From: Strix aluco
Taxonomy: Eukaryota > Chordata > Aves > Strigiformes > Strigidae
Assembly (NCBI RefSeq): GCF_031877795.1
Contig: NC_133935.1
Span: 50,721,330 to 50,785,329, forward strand
Reading direction: 5' to 3'
Length of the DNA stretch: 64,000 nucleotides
Position 1 is the first letter of the stretch, and the number at the start of each line of letters is the position of its first letter. A program made the position numbers and the translations under genes. The notes below the pieces were generated by a model that saw only the letters and a program-made list of their open reading frames with translations, was not told the DNA's origin and did not search any database. This document shows, one piece after another, positions 48,903-63,645 of the stretch.

Positions 48903-51900
48903 ACTTACCACTTTCATGTGCTGACTGCAACAGTAAAGCAGATCACATGCAGTTACATTAAGCAGATAGTTGGATCTCATGAGCAAGGTAAAAGACATGT
49001 CTTACAAGGACTGCTAAAAGTAACAATATATTTTAACTGCTGTAGTAGCCAGTAGCATAAAGTCTACAGTTAACAACTAGAATAAAAGTCATAGCAGTGC
49101 TTACATGCTCGATAAAACATATAGAGGACCTTTTAAATTAAATACAAAGTAATGAATTGAAAGGAGGTCTCAGAGCAAATGCCCTTTTTTTTTTGTCAGG
49201 GAAGTTAACTGTCTCTACTGAAGCACAGAATTAAAAGATATAATTTTGGTAAGGAACATATTAAGAAGAAAAATCACTGAAGAGGCCTACATCAAAATAT
49301 TGCTGAAAAGCATGATTGTTAAAATGAAGAAATGTTCCCTTAACCTTGCTAAACAATATGAGGTAAATGAATATCTTGGCCAGTATTCACACCCCAGAAT
49401 CCAGCTTAAATGCTATATGGTCATTTTAAAAAACAAATCACCAGGTCAGCAGAAAAACTAATGCAATATATGAAAAAATAATTCTGACAGATATGATTTG
49501 TAGGCATGCTTAAGACAGTATTTGCAGAAGAATGGAGGTCATAACAGATTGCAGGCTCCCAGCTCTAAAACTGAGCTGCTTGTCCTTTATTAGAATCTGA
49601 TTATTTGCTTAGCACCTAGCATAGAAATTGAATTTTATGGTGTGGGTCGCCAGCTTCATTGGTCTGAACTGCTATGTCAGAAACAGCAAGATTTTAATCC
49701 CCCCAACATGATTAAAGAAAACAAAACCACCCTATGTCCCCAAAGCAAGATTTATCCACAGACAGAATACTTTCAAACATCTCAGATTAAAAAGCAATTG
49801 CCAAAATTGGAAAAATTACTAACCACAAAACACCTTTGCTTTGGGCCAGGAAGCACTATGGGAACAGGACCATGTTTATACATAAAAGTTTTTGTATGTT
49901 GTTTAGTACTTATTTGCAGTAATGCTAAGGACATCCATCAAAGACTAAGCTCGGGCTGTGCAAGGCTTTTGCTAGATACGTAGCAAAGAGACGGGTTGTT
50001 CCTGCACTGCCCAAGGATAAGAGTCCCGCTTCCAGCACAGATCCTCCCTCTCCCAGTACACGTGGCCTCCACGGACAGAGCTCTGTTACATGGGAACAGA
50101 AACAAAACCCTTTCTGGGGTTGTGGAAGGGAACGGGGTTCATTCCAAGAGAAGTTCATATAAGCCCCATAGAGCTCCTGGAACCACAGATCTTGATCAAC
50201 CAATATAGAAGTCCTCCACCAGCACTCCAGTTCTTTGATCACAAATACATTGGTTCCCATTTGCAGATGCCAATAGTTCTGTAAAGAAATGGAAACTTTC
50301 CCATGAAGTTTTGCATGTACGTGAAGCTATTGCAGCCCCAAGTACTCCATAGCATGCAATTCCCTTCATCTCCCATGTGAGCCATAGCTTCACAGAGCAC
50401 ATTCTGCAAGTGTTGGAAAAGGAAGCAGCTAACAAAGCAAATGCACCTCAAACTACCACCTCCCCTTCCTGAAAAAAAAGTACGTACGTTAGTCTTTTAA
50501 GCAAGTTTGACACAGTGTTTTCGCTGAAGTTCGTAAGATGAAAAGGAGTAAATAGTTATCAGTCACGTTACTACTCCAAGCTTTTTACTCAACAGTTAAA
50601 TGACAAGATTTCCGTTCATAACCCACTCTTACAGGAGCCACTCTTACAGGACATGTGGATCATAATCCTAATCAATAGGATTAATCAACGGCTCATTTAG
50701 TACTCAAGCCTTGAGCCACTAAAATCGATTTTGAACATGTACAATACCATGCACGCATGAGTTTTGGTAACAGCAGAGTTCTGATTGTTTATTTACTACT
50801 GCGTATCTTGGGGCAACTCACTTCACTCCACTGAACATGTGCTGCTTCTACCAGCCTTCAAGTAGTCTTGTCTCATTAAAAGTTTGTTTTTCAGAGCACG
50901 TTGTACCGTGTGTTCGTCCAGTAACCAGCTCATTAGGTTCACAACTTTACTGGACCTCTCGTATACTTTTTTAAAAAAAGATCAGCTATGTACATTGATT
51001 ACCTCCCCATTCTGACTTCCTTTAGTCTCACTGGATAATTATTTTTCCTTCAGGATCTAAGGCCCAATAGCTATTGCTGCCAATGACCACTGGATGAGAT
51101 AAGAAATTAGCAGTAACATATTCTAAAAAGCCCCCCAAAAAACCCCACACTAAATTGTTAGCTCTCAATGATGCATAATCCAAGCAAAGAACCACAAACT
51201 GTTCATGCTCTGTATTTTGGTCATATGCACTGTATGGATGGCAGGGAAAACATACTGATCAGTACCAGGTTGCTGTGATTATAGGGGGGAGAACTATAAT
51301 TTATAGGGAACTAAATTTAGAAGCTGTTTCACTGCTGGCAAAACATAGCAAAAGGTTTTCCAATTTTTACTAAGAAAGAGATATAAATGACAGGTTTGTG
51401 TCACTTTCTTTTTAGAAAGTATTCTGGTAAGATGATTGAATGTGGAGATGGAACATGGACTTGACTTCCTTGGCAAATTTCAAGGGTATGTGAGGAGCAC
51501 TCATTTACTGCTCAGTAAGTCAAATTCAGGTTATTAACAGATTCAAGAAGAAAAGCATTTTAAAATCTGAGGTTCTTATTTAATTCTTCCTCCAGAGCTG
51601 CTCCAGCATAGAATTATAAGAAGGGCTATTAATCCAAACTGACTAAATTCACAGCCCACTTTCCTAGCATCTTGTTTTTAAATGTCAAGCTTATCTCACA
51701 AAGCTGCAGAAACATAGCTGCTAGCTCTGCCTGATGCTCCATAAATCAGTCTATTCCTAGCACTAATTATCCCAAGCAGCTGTTATCCTCCATTTGATCT
51801 TCAGTATCCAGGAAATCTTTTCTTCAAAGACTAACTCAACCAAAGAATGTTTAGTGTGTGCACCATATTCAGAGATAAAATGCATCTGTGTTACTTAAAG

Positions 51901-54900
51901 GCCATGTACCCTGGTGGGCATTTTCAGTGAAGCCCCATTAAGCCTCCTACAAGTTCACAATGGTAAAAAAAAAAAAAAAAAATCAAATAAAATAAATAAA
52001 GCACTTCATTAGGAAAAAGAACAGCACAGTTACTTGTACTGAAGTGTAATACCCAGAAGAATAAAAGAGGAGGTAGTGCTAAGCTAGACAAGTGTGAAAG
52101 ACTATGCAATCTATACAATCTAATTGCACAACTCTTTCTCTCAGGCTGTTTCCACATCCAAAAGCTTGTCAGAGAAAGATTAAAGATTGCAATGACATAG
52201 TATTATAGTTACGCAGCTCACACAGCTGTGATCTTACACACACAAATAAATCCTTATATCTTGATTGTCCAACACTTGCTATAGACACCATGGCTTTTCA
52301 CTACCTGCAGGAATCGGAGCAGGATCTGCCATGGATTCAGAAGTGCCTAAAGGATTTGTGAAATACGAATGCACTCAGGTGCATCACTCCTTCACACGTG
52401 GCCTTTGGCAGCACCAGCTGTACAGTCAGCTTCCTCACAAATTCCCAGTTAAGGCAATGAGCTCCTAGGTTATACCCAGGATGCTGAAAACGCCTTGCAG
52501 CAAAGCACATAACTACTTTTGCACACAGACCTGCGGGCTGAGCCCTTTGCTGAGCACCCCACTCCTCCCTCCCTGGCCAACACTTGCCCTGCCCCAGGCA
52601 GACGCTGGGCTGGAGCTGGATGAGCTCAGTTTCACACTCTTCCTGAACCTATGTGGAAATCAGCACCTCACCTCATTTCACCACAATAATCCCAGGGTGA
52701 CTAAATAAAAGCATTGCTTTTCCAGTTTTTCAGGGAACTGTTAGACTAATCAAACTTTACCACTTATCAGGTATCCATCTGAATAGCTGCAAATGAGCAG
52801 AGGGAACAGTGGTGTCTGACAGTTAATTCTGATGACTTGACTGACAGGGACTGTAGTTGGAGAACAGGCTGTTCTGACTGTTGTCAGCAAACAGCAGCAT
52901 CCTTCCCTCAGCTGACTGCATGCCTCCTCACTTCGAGCTCATCAAATCCCACCTTCCAAAGTTACTGCAGTACTAGAGAAATAAGATACCACTGGTTTAA
53001 GAACCACTCTGCTCAGGCAAATTAGTATGTAAGTACTACAAGTGTTACTTGATAAATAATCAAAGAAACTCTATCCCAGCTGAACCAGGATACCCACACA
53101 CAATAATCCATCATATTAATCCCAATTTCTAACACTCATGAAGTATTTTACATAATGAGTACTATCCAGTACATCAACTTTTCACAGCACAGCTGTTGTG
53201 AAAAGTGTAATTCAGTGCACTCAAAACTCTACATGCATCACAAAACTAATCCTGGACGGTCATTTACCACTTTGCAACAGCAAGAGGACTACAGGTAAAC
53301 AAGAATATGGAAAAGAAGCCAAGCAGTCAACCTCAGAGTTGCATGCATACCCAAAATAAACGCAATCTCAGGTGTAGGACTAACTCAACCATTTCACCGT
53401 TGTCACAGCTGCTAGCACACTGACAAAGAATATTTACAACATCCTATACAAAATGTCGCAGGACAAGAATTTTGTAGCAATTCTGCAATCTATACATTCC
53501 TATACTGCACAATCTGCATTTTATGTTGCAAACTGGGCCTAGACTGAGCAGCCAGCTTATTGCTTACAGAAGGATTTACTGAATTTTCTGTTCAATTCCC
53601 TGATAATCAATGAAGTAATTATTCTGCAAGAATAATTTTTTATATTGGAACCACATTCAGCAGTTACTATCACATCAAGTTTCTACATAATAAAAAAAAA
53701 ATACTGTAGAAATAGTTATTTGGGAGGGAGGGAAAGAAAGAAATCTATCTGTAGTTAAGCAGTGGCTGGTGCTCTCACTGCCACAGGTGACCACTATATG
53801 GGGGTGCCCCTTTTGCCTTAGCAGCTGAGGCTACCTACAGAACATGCTTACATGACACTTTCTTTAGACAGGTGAATTTAGCCCTGCTTCACCCTCACCC
53901 CAGATGTCTGCTATTTCCCAGGATAAGCATTCAAAGTGGGGGGAGAAGGAAGGACACAGGCGTATGGCTTTGAAGTTCACAGTTTATACAGAAGTCGGAC
54001 ACCACAGCTGGTTGACCAGGGTCTCACCACACTCCTGTGGGTGAAGACCTGGCATCTCCCAAACGGTAAGTCACTGTACTCAGCAGCCACTTGCTTCTGC
54101 ATGAGGCACATTTGAGGTTAAGTTTGAGGCTGAACAGGCAGAAGAGAACAGGGCACTCTTCTCTCAGAAGCAAGTGCCTGAGGTCAGCTGCTCCTTTTGG
54201 TCTGCTTCCACCCAGCCCTGAACCCCTGGCACCTCCCTTTCCTGGAAAATCCCACCCCTCCAAGAGACAGCAGCTCACTGAACTGGGAAATGAGCAGCAG
54301 CAGCAGTGAGCCAGGAGTAGCACCCCCCTCAAGGAGGTAACGGTCTCTTAGTCAGCAGGCTCCACGCCGTCCCCAACAATTTACCAGCAGCAGTGACCCC
54401 AACTCTGAATGCAGCCAATTTCCTGTTAAAAGTAGCAGTGGAATGATACTCAAAAAAGCGTTCATCAGGTATATTCTTATACCTGCTGCTGATACTGAGC
54501 ACTGTCCAGCATTGCTTGAAACTGTAAGTACCTAAATCCTGAACAGACTCCCAGGGTTTGTCACAAAAGCAATCCTACCTCTGGATCCCACCACCAGACA
54601 AAGCAGCCACCAAGACAGTTTGCTTAGTGAAATCCTGAAGAATGTAGCTGAAGGAGCCCATGATAAAAGCCATCTTTGAGAACTGTGCAAGTTTCAGCCA
54701 ATGATGGAATATGAGATGGCATTTATTCAGAGGGGCTGGGAGGTATTTTTGATGGAGGTAAGACACTTCAGCGGTGAGAGTTAGGGACAAAGAAGCATAG
54801 TATGAAGTATGTGACACAGAAAAGTAAGGATTCATACAATCCCTAAAGCGCACAGAAGGAAAATACATGGTTTAGGAATGCATGTTGGTTCCTCAGCTCC

Positions 54901-57900
54901 CTAAAGCAGGCTGGCAATCCCAGTGTTGAGCATCCAGGGAGTGAGCTGCAGAGATGGCTCACTGCATGTTCCCAGGAAGATCTCAGTAACAAAGTTGGTT
55001 GGAACCACTTTAATGGAAAGCTCTGCCATAAAATAGCAGCTTGTGGAGAACAAAGTCCTTCACAGCAGAATGTTACCTTTGATGAAAACATATTTCCAAA
55101 CACTAAAAGCATAATTTTGACTCTTTTTAGGATTAAACATTTTAACATCTTGCTTGAAAATGGCTTCGTTATATAACATGAAATAAAAAAGGGTGAGGTG
55201 TCGAAAGCTCAACAAAACATTTCAGTTCAAAATGTAACTTTCAGAATTTTGCTTCATAAGCAACTGACTTCTGTGAGTGGGTGTTTTATTTCATGCTGGA
55301 ACAAGATATTTTAGTTGCTGCATTCTTAAAGCAGAATTTCCCTCAAAGTGAGGATTCCAGGTTCTGTACTGCTCTAAGCACCAGTTTTTTTCCATCTTTT
55401 GAATCCGGTATTCTGCAGTGGCACAGACCACAAGAACTTTTCAGTCGAGGCATGACTAAATCAGACAGCAAATGCAGCCTCTTTCTTTTTATTCCTAAAA
55501 AGCATTATCTTCTTTTTAACACCAGAAAAGGAAAGAAAATTTACTTCATCTGGGGAGATAAGAAACTGAGATAGCCCCAAAGTGGTCTCTGAGGGATACC
55601 AAATCTGAATAATCACACAATCTGCCAAGTTTGTAAGGAAACTGATGGGACAGTTTGCAAATTCAGAATTTATATTACGGCTTTGTTTTTACAGGGGAGA
55701 ATATCAGCAAGAGAAGGTGGTAGTCAGCTGAAGTCTTTTGAATTAGCCAGCTAAGGGCTTCCACGGACTCACACACCAGTCAGCTTTCTGGGGCTAGCAC
55801 AGATCATCCTGAAGAGCTGGCTGGAGACAACGAACTGGGGTGGTGTCTCCCCATAGGGCTTACCAATACTACTGCTCCTCAAGCGATCAAAGATGTCAAA
55901 GTTCATTACCTACAAGATCCACGCTCTGTGTGCACATCCCATAGCAGAACAGTTACACTTTAAGTCTAGGAACTTAGGTGATAGTTCCCTAGAAGAATAC
56001 CCCATGAGATTCAATGGAGCAGCACAGTGCTGTACCAGAATTTTACTGACTTGCTGCTCTGTTAGACTACTTCCCCTCACGCTGCCTCCCCGAGTCTCAG
56101 GATCCTCGCTGCGCTGCTCAAAGATCAGTTCCAAGATTATATTCTCATCAAAAGAAAGTAACCATGGAATTCACTACCTAAAATCTCCCCAGAATTACTC
56201 AGTGATTAGTTGTCAGTCTTTAACACAGAGATGGCACTTTTCATGTGGATAACTTCCAAAACTGCATAAAATACTATAATATTAAACTCCCAATGGCATT
56301 TAAAAACAAAAATCGTTGCCTTGCAAAGCATCAGCATCTTGCTCAGTGTTCCACACTGCTGGTATTATGTTTGATAACACTCACTTTTCTCTTCTTTCTC
56401 CCAGACTCACTAACAGATATCCAGAATACACAATCTAATTTACATTAGCAAATACTAAACATGACACACACCTTCTCATTGAAGTATTTCTTCATAACCT
56501 GGTGCACAGCAATGAATGATGCTGTTTGCAGTCCTTCTCTTCCAAGCCTAGTGTTAAAAGGAAAGTAATCCTTCTCAGTCCAGCTTCCATTGCAATGGAA
56601 TAAGCTTTGAGATTTCCCAGAATTTTGGCTAAATGGCATTTAATTTTATATTCCCATGGGTGGCTCTTTTGAAGGGTTCTCCAGTAACACTTTTAAGCAT
56701 CACACTGTTAATAATGTTGGATAACAATGAACAAGTCAGTTAAGATCACACTTACATTTACAGTCACTTTCCCTCACGCACAGCCCATACCCAAGGAACT
56801 GGCAGGTGAACTTCACCATCCAGATCAAAAGAACTGCTGTCCAGTGGCCCAACACAGCTTACGGACCGAGTGCACAGATACCATCCCCACTGAGCCAAGC
56901 TCCGGCATCCCTAAATACAGGTTCGCTCCCTTTCTAACTGTCCCATTACTTCACTCCTTGCAAACAAGCACAGGACATAGAATGGATTACAAAATCCTTG
57001 CTAAACAATCCTCAGCCCACCTCTACATCTTGAGTCATAAGTAACAGAGAAAGCCTTCACTCTCTATGCAGCATAACTGCTTGATGAAAATAGCAATAAT
57101 TAAAAATCAATAGCAATATTCTATTTATTTACATATATATTGCTACAAGTAGGCAACTGACTGCAGAGAAAATTCAGCCAGTTTCAAGCTCATGATTCTG
57201 TTTTGTTCCATTTCCCTTTCCCCACCAAAAGGCTTCAAAAGACAAGAGATCAGGTAGAACTAAATTAAGAACAATTCTTTAGGAAAGACAAGAAGTAGCC
57301 ACAGCAACATTTCTTAAGTATGCATTTCAAAAAGCCACAGCATCAATTTAAAGGATCAAATTCATTAGCACTCAAGAAGTGTAGAGACTAGTAATGTAAC
57401 CAGGCACACAAATACCGATGAGGTAATAGGAAAGCTACTGAACTGAAACATGCAGCCAATTGAGTCATTTGAGGATGACTCACATGAAATCAGACTCCAT
57501 AAGAAGCAAACCTCCTATTTTAACCCCATCAAAGGACAAATGCACTTTTGATAGATCAATTAAATAGTTATTGCTATAAAAAGTTACCAAAGCAGATTCA
57601 TCTGGCTTCAAACATCAGAGCTACTGAGTTAAATTTAAACCAACACCTTGAAAATTAGACATTGTTTTCTAAATGAATGACCTGTTTCACATCCACTTGT
57701 AAATCTAATTTAGAGTTGGAGGTGAACACAGCCAGTACACAATGGCCTCTTTTAATTGCAAATGCAAACCTGGAAATTGCAGACATATTTTTAATTTTTA
57801 ATACAGAACATCATCCTCTTCAATATATATTTTAGACATTAGTGAGGAACATGAAAAGCAAATACAAGCTTAAAATTTGGCCCCTAATTTGTAACAGTGG

Positions 57901-57905
57901 AGATT

Positions 57906-57924
57906 GGGGGGGGGGGGGGGGGGG
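57906..57924. repeat. G homopolymer, 19 nt
   Basis: Nineteen consecutive G on the + strand, which is C on the TBC1D30 sense strand, in the long-isoform intron. It could form a G-quadruplex. Its length is also prone to sequencing error. Confidence 0.92.
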
Positions 57925-60227
57925 TGTAGGGCAAAATTGCTACAGTAGCAGCATGCACCAAGTAACTCAATTCTTCATAAAGAAAGAAAAAAATAACACA
58001 GAGATATTATTCCAATGGAAAGATTATTCCAAAGGCTGATTGTTCTCACCGTGAAAAATTCTCCTCTCCTCTAAGAACCTTATGAAATTCAAGTTCAATC
58101 AAATCAATATTAGCTGTGTTAACAGTCCACAGTATTAAAGCTGTTCTTACACTTTTAATCACATTTCATCCTATGAACTAAAATTTGTGAATATCTGGTT
58201 TTATAGCAAATATTGAGGGAATAGGAGGGATGGAGAAAACAGGTGAGCACATAATTAGTGCATGCAGGAAAAAGACAAGGACGAACATATGAAAGAGACC
58301 AAGGAAGAAAAACTCAACAGATGTGAAGAAACCTCAAAGAGGGGGAGTAGTCTGACTGCGAGGCAGTGGTAGACAAGATGTAGGGAGGGGTGAAAATGGA
58401 ACAAGGCTGAGAAGTCCAATATTTAAAGACTGGGATCAAGTGAGAAAAGCTAATAAAGAGTTAGGTGGAAGATGGGACAGGACACACAGATGCAGCAGGA
58501 CTGAAGCTAAGAGAAACTTTGGAGGGAGGGAGTGAGGAGAGAGAAAACAAAAGTTTAATCTAGATGTGCAAGTACTTTTGCATATCAAAGTTGCACTTAT
58601 CCAGAGACACCTGGTGATGGTGATCTTGCTCAGTCCTCTCCTAACCAACTCATACAACCACAACATCAGGCAAGGCTTTCCCAGTTTCCTCTGGGTGAGT
58701 TCCATACCCTCTGAGGAGAGTTGATGCCACAGAGTCAGTAACACATTCTCAGAAGTTGAGGAGACTTCACAGCCCAGTCTTCTACCAGGAAACTCTGTCC
58801 ATCCCCTGGGAACACAGAGGGTACCAACCTGTGCCTAGATGATGCCAGTTGGTGCTGTCTTTCTATCCAGTTAAGACGCACTCAAAGAGATCACAAGTAT
58901 TACTAATAAGTATATACATAAACCTCTGAACTTCTGTAGCTGGACTCCAAAAACATTCAGCTCGCTCAATCAGGAACTTCTGAATAACCTCCACAACCAT
59001 GTGGGAATTAATGATCTCACTTATAATTAAGAAGCCATTTGTAACCATTTTTTAACTACTTCACATATGGAACATAACACTTCCTTTGTGAACAACACTT
59101 ATTTGACAGCCTAACTTTAAATCTTTTCATCCAATTATTGCCTGACCACATTTGTAAAGCACTTCCCTTCATGTTTAAGGAAAGGATATGAAAGCCGCCA
59201 GCCTATGAAAACCAGAGATATACCTCTATCCCTGCACAAAATAAAATATTCTGTCTCCCTCTACTGGCCCTGCATTAAATCAAACCAGGAGAAGAAAACC
59301 TAGAAAGCTAATGCTTATTGTTATCTTAGAGAATTCTATACCGGAGTCAATGCTGAAACAGCAGAAGTATTATTCTTCTGCTATTGTACTTTCTAAACCA
59401 GTATTACAACAGAGAATACTGAGTCTTTCTGAACACAGTACGAGATCCCATTTAAAAGTTATTAGAGGTATATAGCACCATAAATACGTACCACCAAATT
59501 AATGATCCCTCTGTAAAATTTTCTGCTAAAATTACTTCTCCATTAAAAATATAGAATGAATAATGAACTTTCCATTAACGTAATTTCAGCTTATTTTACA
59601 CTGAATCAGATTTAAGCATTCCTGCTCTCTTCCAGCCAGCCAGAGTTACAATTGAGCTGGATGATTTTACTTATAATTCATAGATAATACATGCATTTTT
59701 TAAAAAAAATAAAATGACAGACAATCAGAATTTGTGATTCAAGGAACTTCTGGTTTGCAATTTGATCAGTCAAAATATATTTAATAATATAAGCAAACTG
59801 TCACTACATAAAACAGGAAGAGGAAAAAAGAATGAGATGTCTTTTGCATACTCTTTAGAAGATGGCTGCAAAACCTTGATTTGTTTCTTACCGAATTCTG
59901 TTTTTTTCAAACGATATAATTAAGCGCATAAAGCACTCTGCTTTCTAAAATGGATTTGAAATAATTCACAAGGCTACAGTACAAACTTATATCTTGTTAC
60001 TCCAAGTAAGTCAAAATCACAAGAGTAGGAGAAACGTGTGCCTAGAGCCATGTTTTCCATCAGGCCGTCACTGATTTCTCTCTTACTGCTGTTCTTCACT
60101 GGAGTATTTAATTTAAATTTGGGTTTAAAAAGTGTTATTAAAATGAAACTGGTCCACCACATATCTTACAAACTAGAAGTACAGCACAGTGTACCGCTTT
60201 TAGCATGTATCCAACAGAACAATTTAT

Positions 60228-60278
60228 CCTCCCTCAACAGAGCCATATTCCCATATTCCCCCTCCCTCAACAGAGCCA
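60228..60278 (+). repeat. Short tandem duplication, 33-bp period
   Basis: CCTCCCTCAACAGAGCCA occurs at 60228-60245 and again at 60261-60278. Between the copies is a smaller repeat of CATATTCC. It ends 7 bp before copy A of the 58-bp repeat. Confidence 0.9.
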
Positions 60279-60285
60279 ATTTCCA

Positions 60286-60343
60286 GATTACCAGGAAATT
60301 AAAAGTTGCACATCCTACAGCAAAAGCTTATTCCTGCATTCTC
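60286..60343 (+). repeat. 58-bp exact direct repeat, copy A
   Basis: Starts GATTACCAGGAAATTAAAAG and ends TTCCTGCATTCTC. It is identical over all 58 positions to 61905-61962 and in the same orientation. Flanks differ at once on both sides (CC before and CGTT after, versus CAT and TGTA). It is not a recognised transposon end. Confidence 0.95.
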
Positions 60344-61904
60344 CGTTCACGCTTCTGACCAAAATGCATTTCACTCTGCAGTGAATTTTGTTTTCTACGG
60401 TAATACCTATTTGTATGCAAAGCATACATTACCTGCCAGGGATGAGGGTCAACACATTAATGAGAATCACAGTAAGTTATGAAGTCGTCCCTGGCAACTG
60501 TTTGTTCCTCCACATTTACTCTCTCCACTCAGGAGTCCAAATGCTGCAGGAGCTGTGCTGGGTATTGGTGGTCCTGAAGCACAAGCAAGGTAGGCACAGG
60601 CTTCCAAAACTGCCAGAAGGCCACATCTCTTCTCTGCATTGAGCAGAGACCAACAGCCAGCACAGGTCAAACACTGATCAGTGGATGGCTCCCAGTGTGG
60701 TCTGCAAAACTTGCACACGCTGAACTTTCAGATACTGAACATACACAGTTTTAAGCATACTGTTTCTTAAATGGTACCTGTTTTTTCCTCTGCAGAAGCA
60801 GACTAAAGCATGATAGACATTTCATCAGAAAACAAGGAATCAAACTTACCAGCCCTGTAACTTGCTAACTAACTGAAGTTACCACTGGGAGTGAATTTGT
60901 CAGGCAGTATTCAAAAAGGGTCTGACAAAGACAGAATTAAGCATCAAGACAGAATTTCCATCTTTTCCTGAAAGAGCATTTGTTTGCAACTGGTCTGTAC
61001 AGATTGCTTAAAGGTAGCATTCAAACATCTGAATGTGAACTTAAGGTTAATTTAAAACTAGAGTCGAGATTTCACTATACGTGGGGAAAAAAAAAATCCC
61101 AATGCGACAATAGTATAAACATACCATGAAACTCTATATAAAACAGTTGAAGAATCACTTATATTTTGAAATATTAGAATTAACGATAATGCAACTCCAA
61201 GAAATTTTAATTTGCCACGAAAAAACGTATTTTAAAAGGAAAAATATTTTAACAACTTTTCCATAATTACTTGTTAAAGATTTTAGTACTACAGGATATC
61301 ATAAAGTTAATGCTGTACATGAAAGAACATTAAAAAGCTTTATGGCACACAACATTATATTCATCAGAAAAACCTGGAACAACGAAAACATCTACAAATT
61401 AATAATAATGTTCTGAATATTTAAAAATGAGAGGGTAGTCTACGGAAAATCTAGTTTCCAAGAGCTTTAGTGAGCAGAAAAACTCTCCTTTTGGGGCGGA
61501 GGGGGACGTGTGCATTTTTTTAATGTCCCATCACATTAACTGTTCTTTTTTTAAAGTTAAAAAAATAGATCTTTCTAGTGTTAGCAGAACAGTTTTGCTG
61601 AGACTTTAGGACTTAACTACATACTCAGCAGTTGCACTTCTCAAGCTACTCTAAGCAATCACCTTCTCCTGGGCACCCATTTCTACCACCTTCTGCAGAA
61701 ACTGGAAACAGGGTACTGTTACAGAAAAGAAAAAAGGAATTATCTTACCGGATCACCTTTCCAATCTGATTCATTATAACCCACACAGGGGTTCCTACTA
61801 CTACACGGGAAATAGTACAAAGGCAAAAATAAATGGTTGTAGGGAAGACGGCCAGTTGTGCCTGACTTTGGACAGCTGTTGATCAAATATTGCCTCAAAG
61901 GCAT

Positions 61905-61962
61905 GATTACCAGGAAATTAAAAGTTGCACATCCTACAGCAAAAGCTTATTCCTGCATTCTC
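61905..61962 (+). repeat. 58-bp exact direct repeat, copy B
   Basis: Second copy of the 58-bp unit at 60286-60343, offset by 1619 bp. Both lie in the long-isoform intron, upstream of the CpG-island promoter. Confidence 0.95.
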
Positions 61963-63645
61963 TGTATAGTGCTAGTACACTTATACTGAGCAATAAAAAC
62001 ACAGTCTCAGTCTATTCCAAAGCAACTGAAGTTTTCAGGAGTCACTCAACAAACCCCAGTGGCCTTGGATTAGATCTTAAAGCAAGAAATAAGTTTTTGG
62101 CACCCTGCAATACAGACATCTGGATTTCAGAAATATAAGCTGAAAATTAACACTAGGTAAATACGCTATACTAATGATAAAAATATTCCAAAGGGATGTA
62201 ATATACAAACCTACACATAATCTTCAAAAACCTGCATGCACATGCATGGATATTAGGCAATAAACTGCATTACTTTAAAACTTCACCTATCTCAGTTGTT
62301 ACTAGCACATTTTAAACATAATGCCCCATTAATTTAAGTGCAAAATGGTACCTGAAATTTGTAAAAACACATTCGTATTTAGGATGAAATACCATATCCC
62401 TTTCAGTCAATAGGATTTTACCTAACAAATTGAGATCAGGATGCTAAGACCTTCAGAATTTATAGTCAAATCCTTTAAATACATGAACACATGCAAAATT
62501 CAGGTAATCTCATTTAAAAGGAGACTACGGTATATGCTTAAGTGTTAATGGCACTGAGGACTCAATTATCAAGCTGATGTTGAGAGAGAAGAGATAAGTA
62601 GAAGAAATATGCCTACACAGTACATAACAGACAAGGACTTTCATGCTAGTTTTAAGTAAAACGAACATTTTTAAATTTTTAAAAATTAAGTTTCACAGTA
62701 ATAGACAAACCCTTAACTAAACTACATTAGCACATGCCACTACAGTAAGATTCTTTTAATAAAATTTTTACATGCACTTCAAAGCTCCTGTAGGCATTTT
62801 TGTGAAAAGACCATGCTTTAGTTACCGTACCTGAACATTTCTGTACCTGTCACGCTGCATGTTAATGAAAAAATAAGACAGGGAACATTAGGTTATTTTC
62901 ACATGTCCTTTCTAAAGGAGTAATTTCTGTTTATTTTTACATGTGGCATTATATGCAGTTTCACTTTAGCAGAACTAACAAAAGCACTTCAGCCTATCTT
63001 TAAATGACAACTTTGCCAAGTCAAATAAAAAGGTTTCACTGTGCTGGCAGAAAAGGCTAAATAATTAAAAAGCAACATTTTTCCTCTTTCCCATGCACGC
63101 TCTCTGAAACCACAGGTGCTGATAAAGAGGTTTGAGGGAACTAGGTTTATTTTTACTAATACTCCTTATCTTGAATCAACTCCACAGAAAGGAGTTACGC
63201 ATTGCTAACGATGCTCTGGAAGGACAATTGCATATGCTGTCTACAGTTTCCAGTGAGAAGAATTTCCACTTATAGCATCTCCCTTGTAACCATATCAAAG
63301 CACACAGTTAAACACAGCATGCACACCAAAAAATTCAACTCGATCTTTCTGCGAATTAAAGCTGAGAAAGCCTGGCATACAACCTACAGTAAGGGTGCCA
63401 CACCAATACACAAAGCTGAGGCTACGACAGCATCCCTAGTTGAGATAGTTGAACTTTTTCTGTTCCCAGGTGTCACTGACATCACTGGAAGCTGGTCTAT
63501 CTCCTATCTCCTATCCTCCTATCTAAGGAACAGCATAGCCTGGCCTCTTGACTTTAAATCGGGTGCAAGGCCTTAATTGAAATACTGCCCACATTAATGA
63601 AATAAACTACTTGCACTAGTACACACATACACAGAAAGTACTTAC

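Larger units (their letters stand above)
41084..63645 (-). other. TBC1D30: Upstream region of short isoform; intron of long isoform
   Basis: About 22.6 kb between the alternative exon and the CpG-island exon. The first few hundred bases are 5' UTR and promoter. The remainder contains G11, G19, the 33-bp tandem repeat and the 58-bp direct repeat. I found no exon, tRNA or mobile element that I can support. Enhancers may be present but cannot be recognised from one sequence. Confidence 0.7.

Noticed and set aside
58024-58100. Faint resemblance to a CR1/L3 internal segment (CTCACCGTGAAAAATTCTCC)
   Set aside because: Only about 25 bases look similar and the order of the surrounding motifs does not fit a CR1, so chance is more likely.
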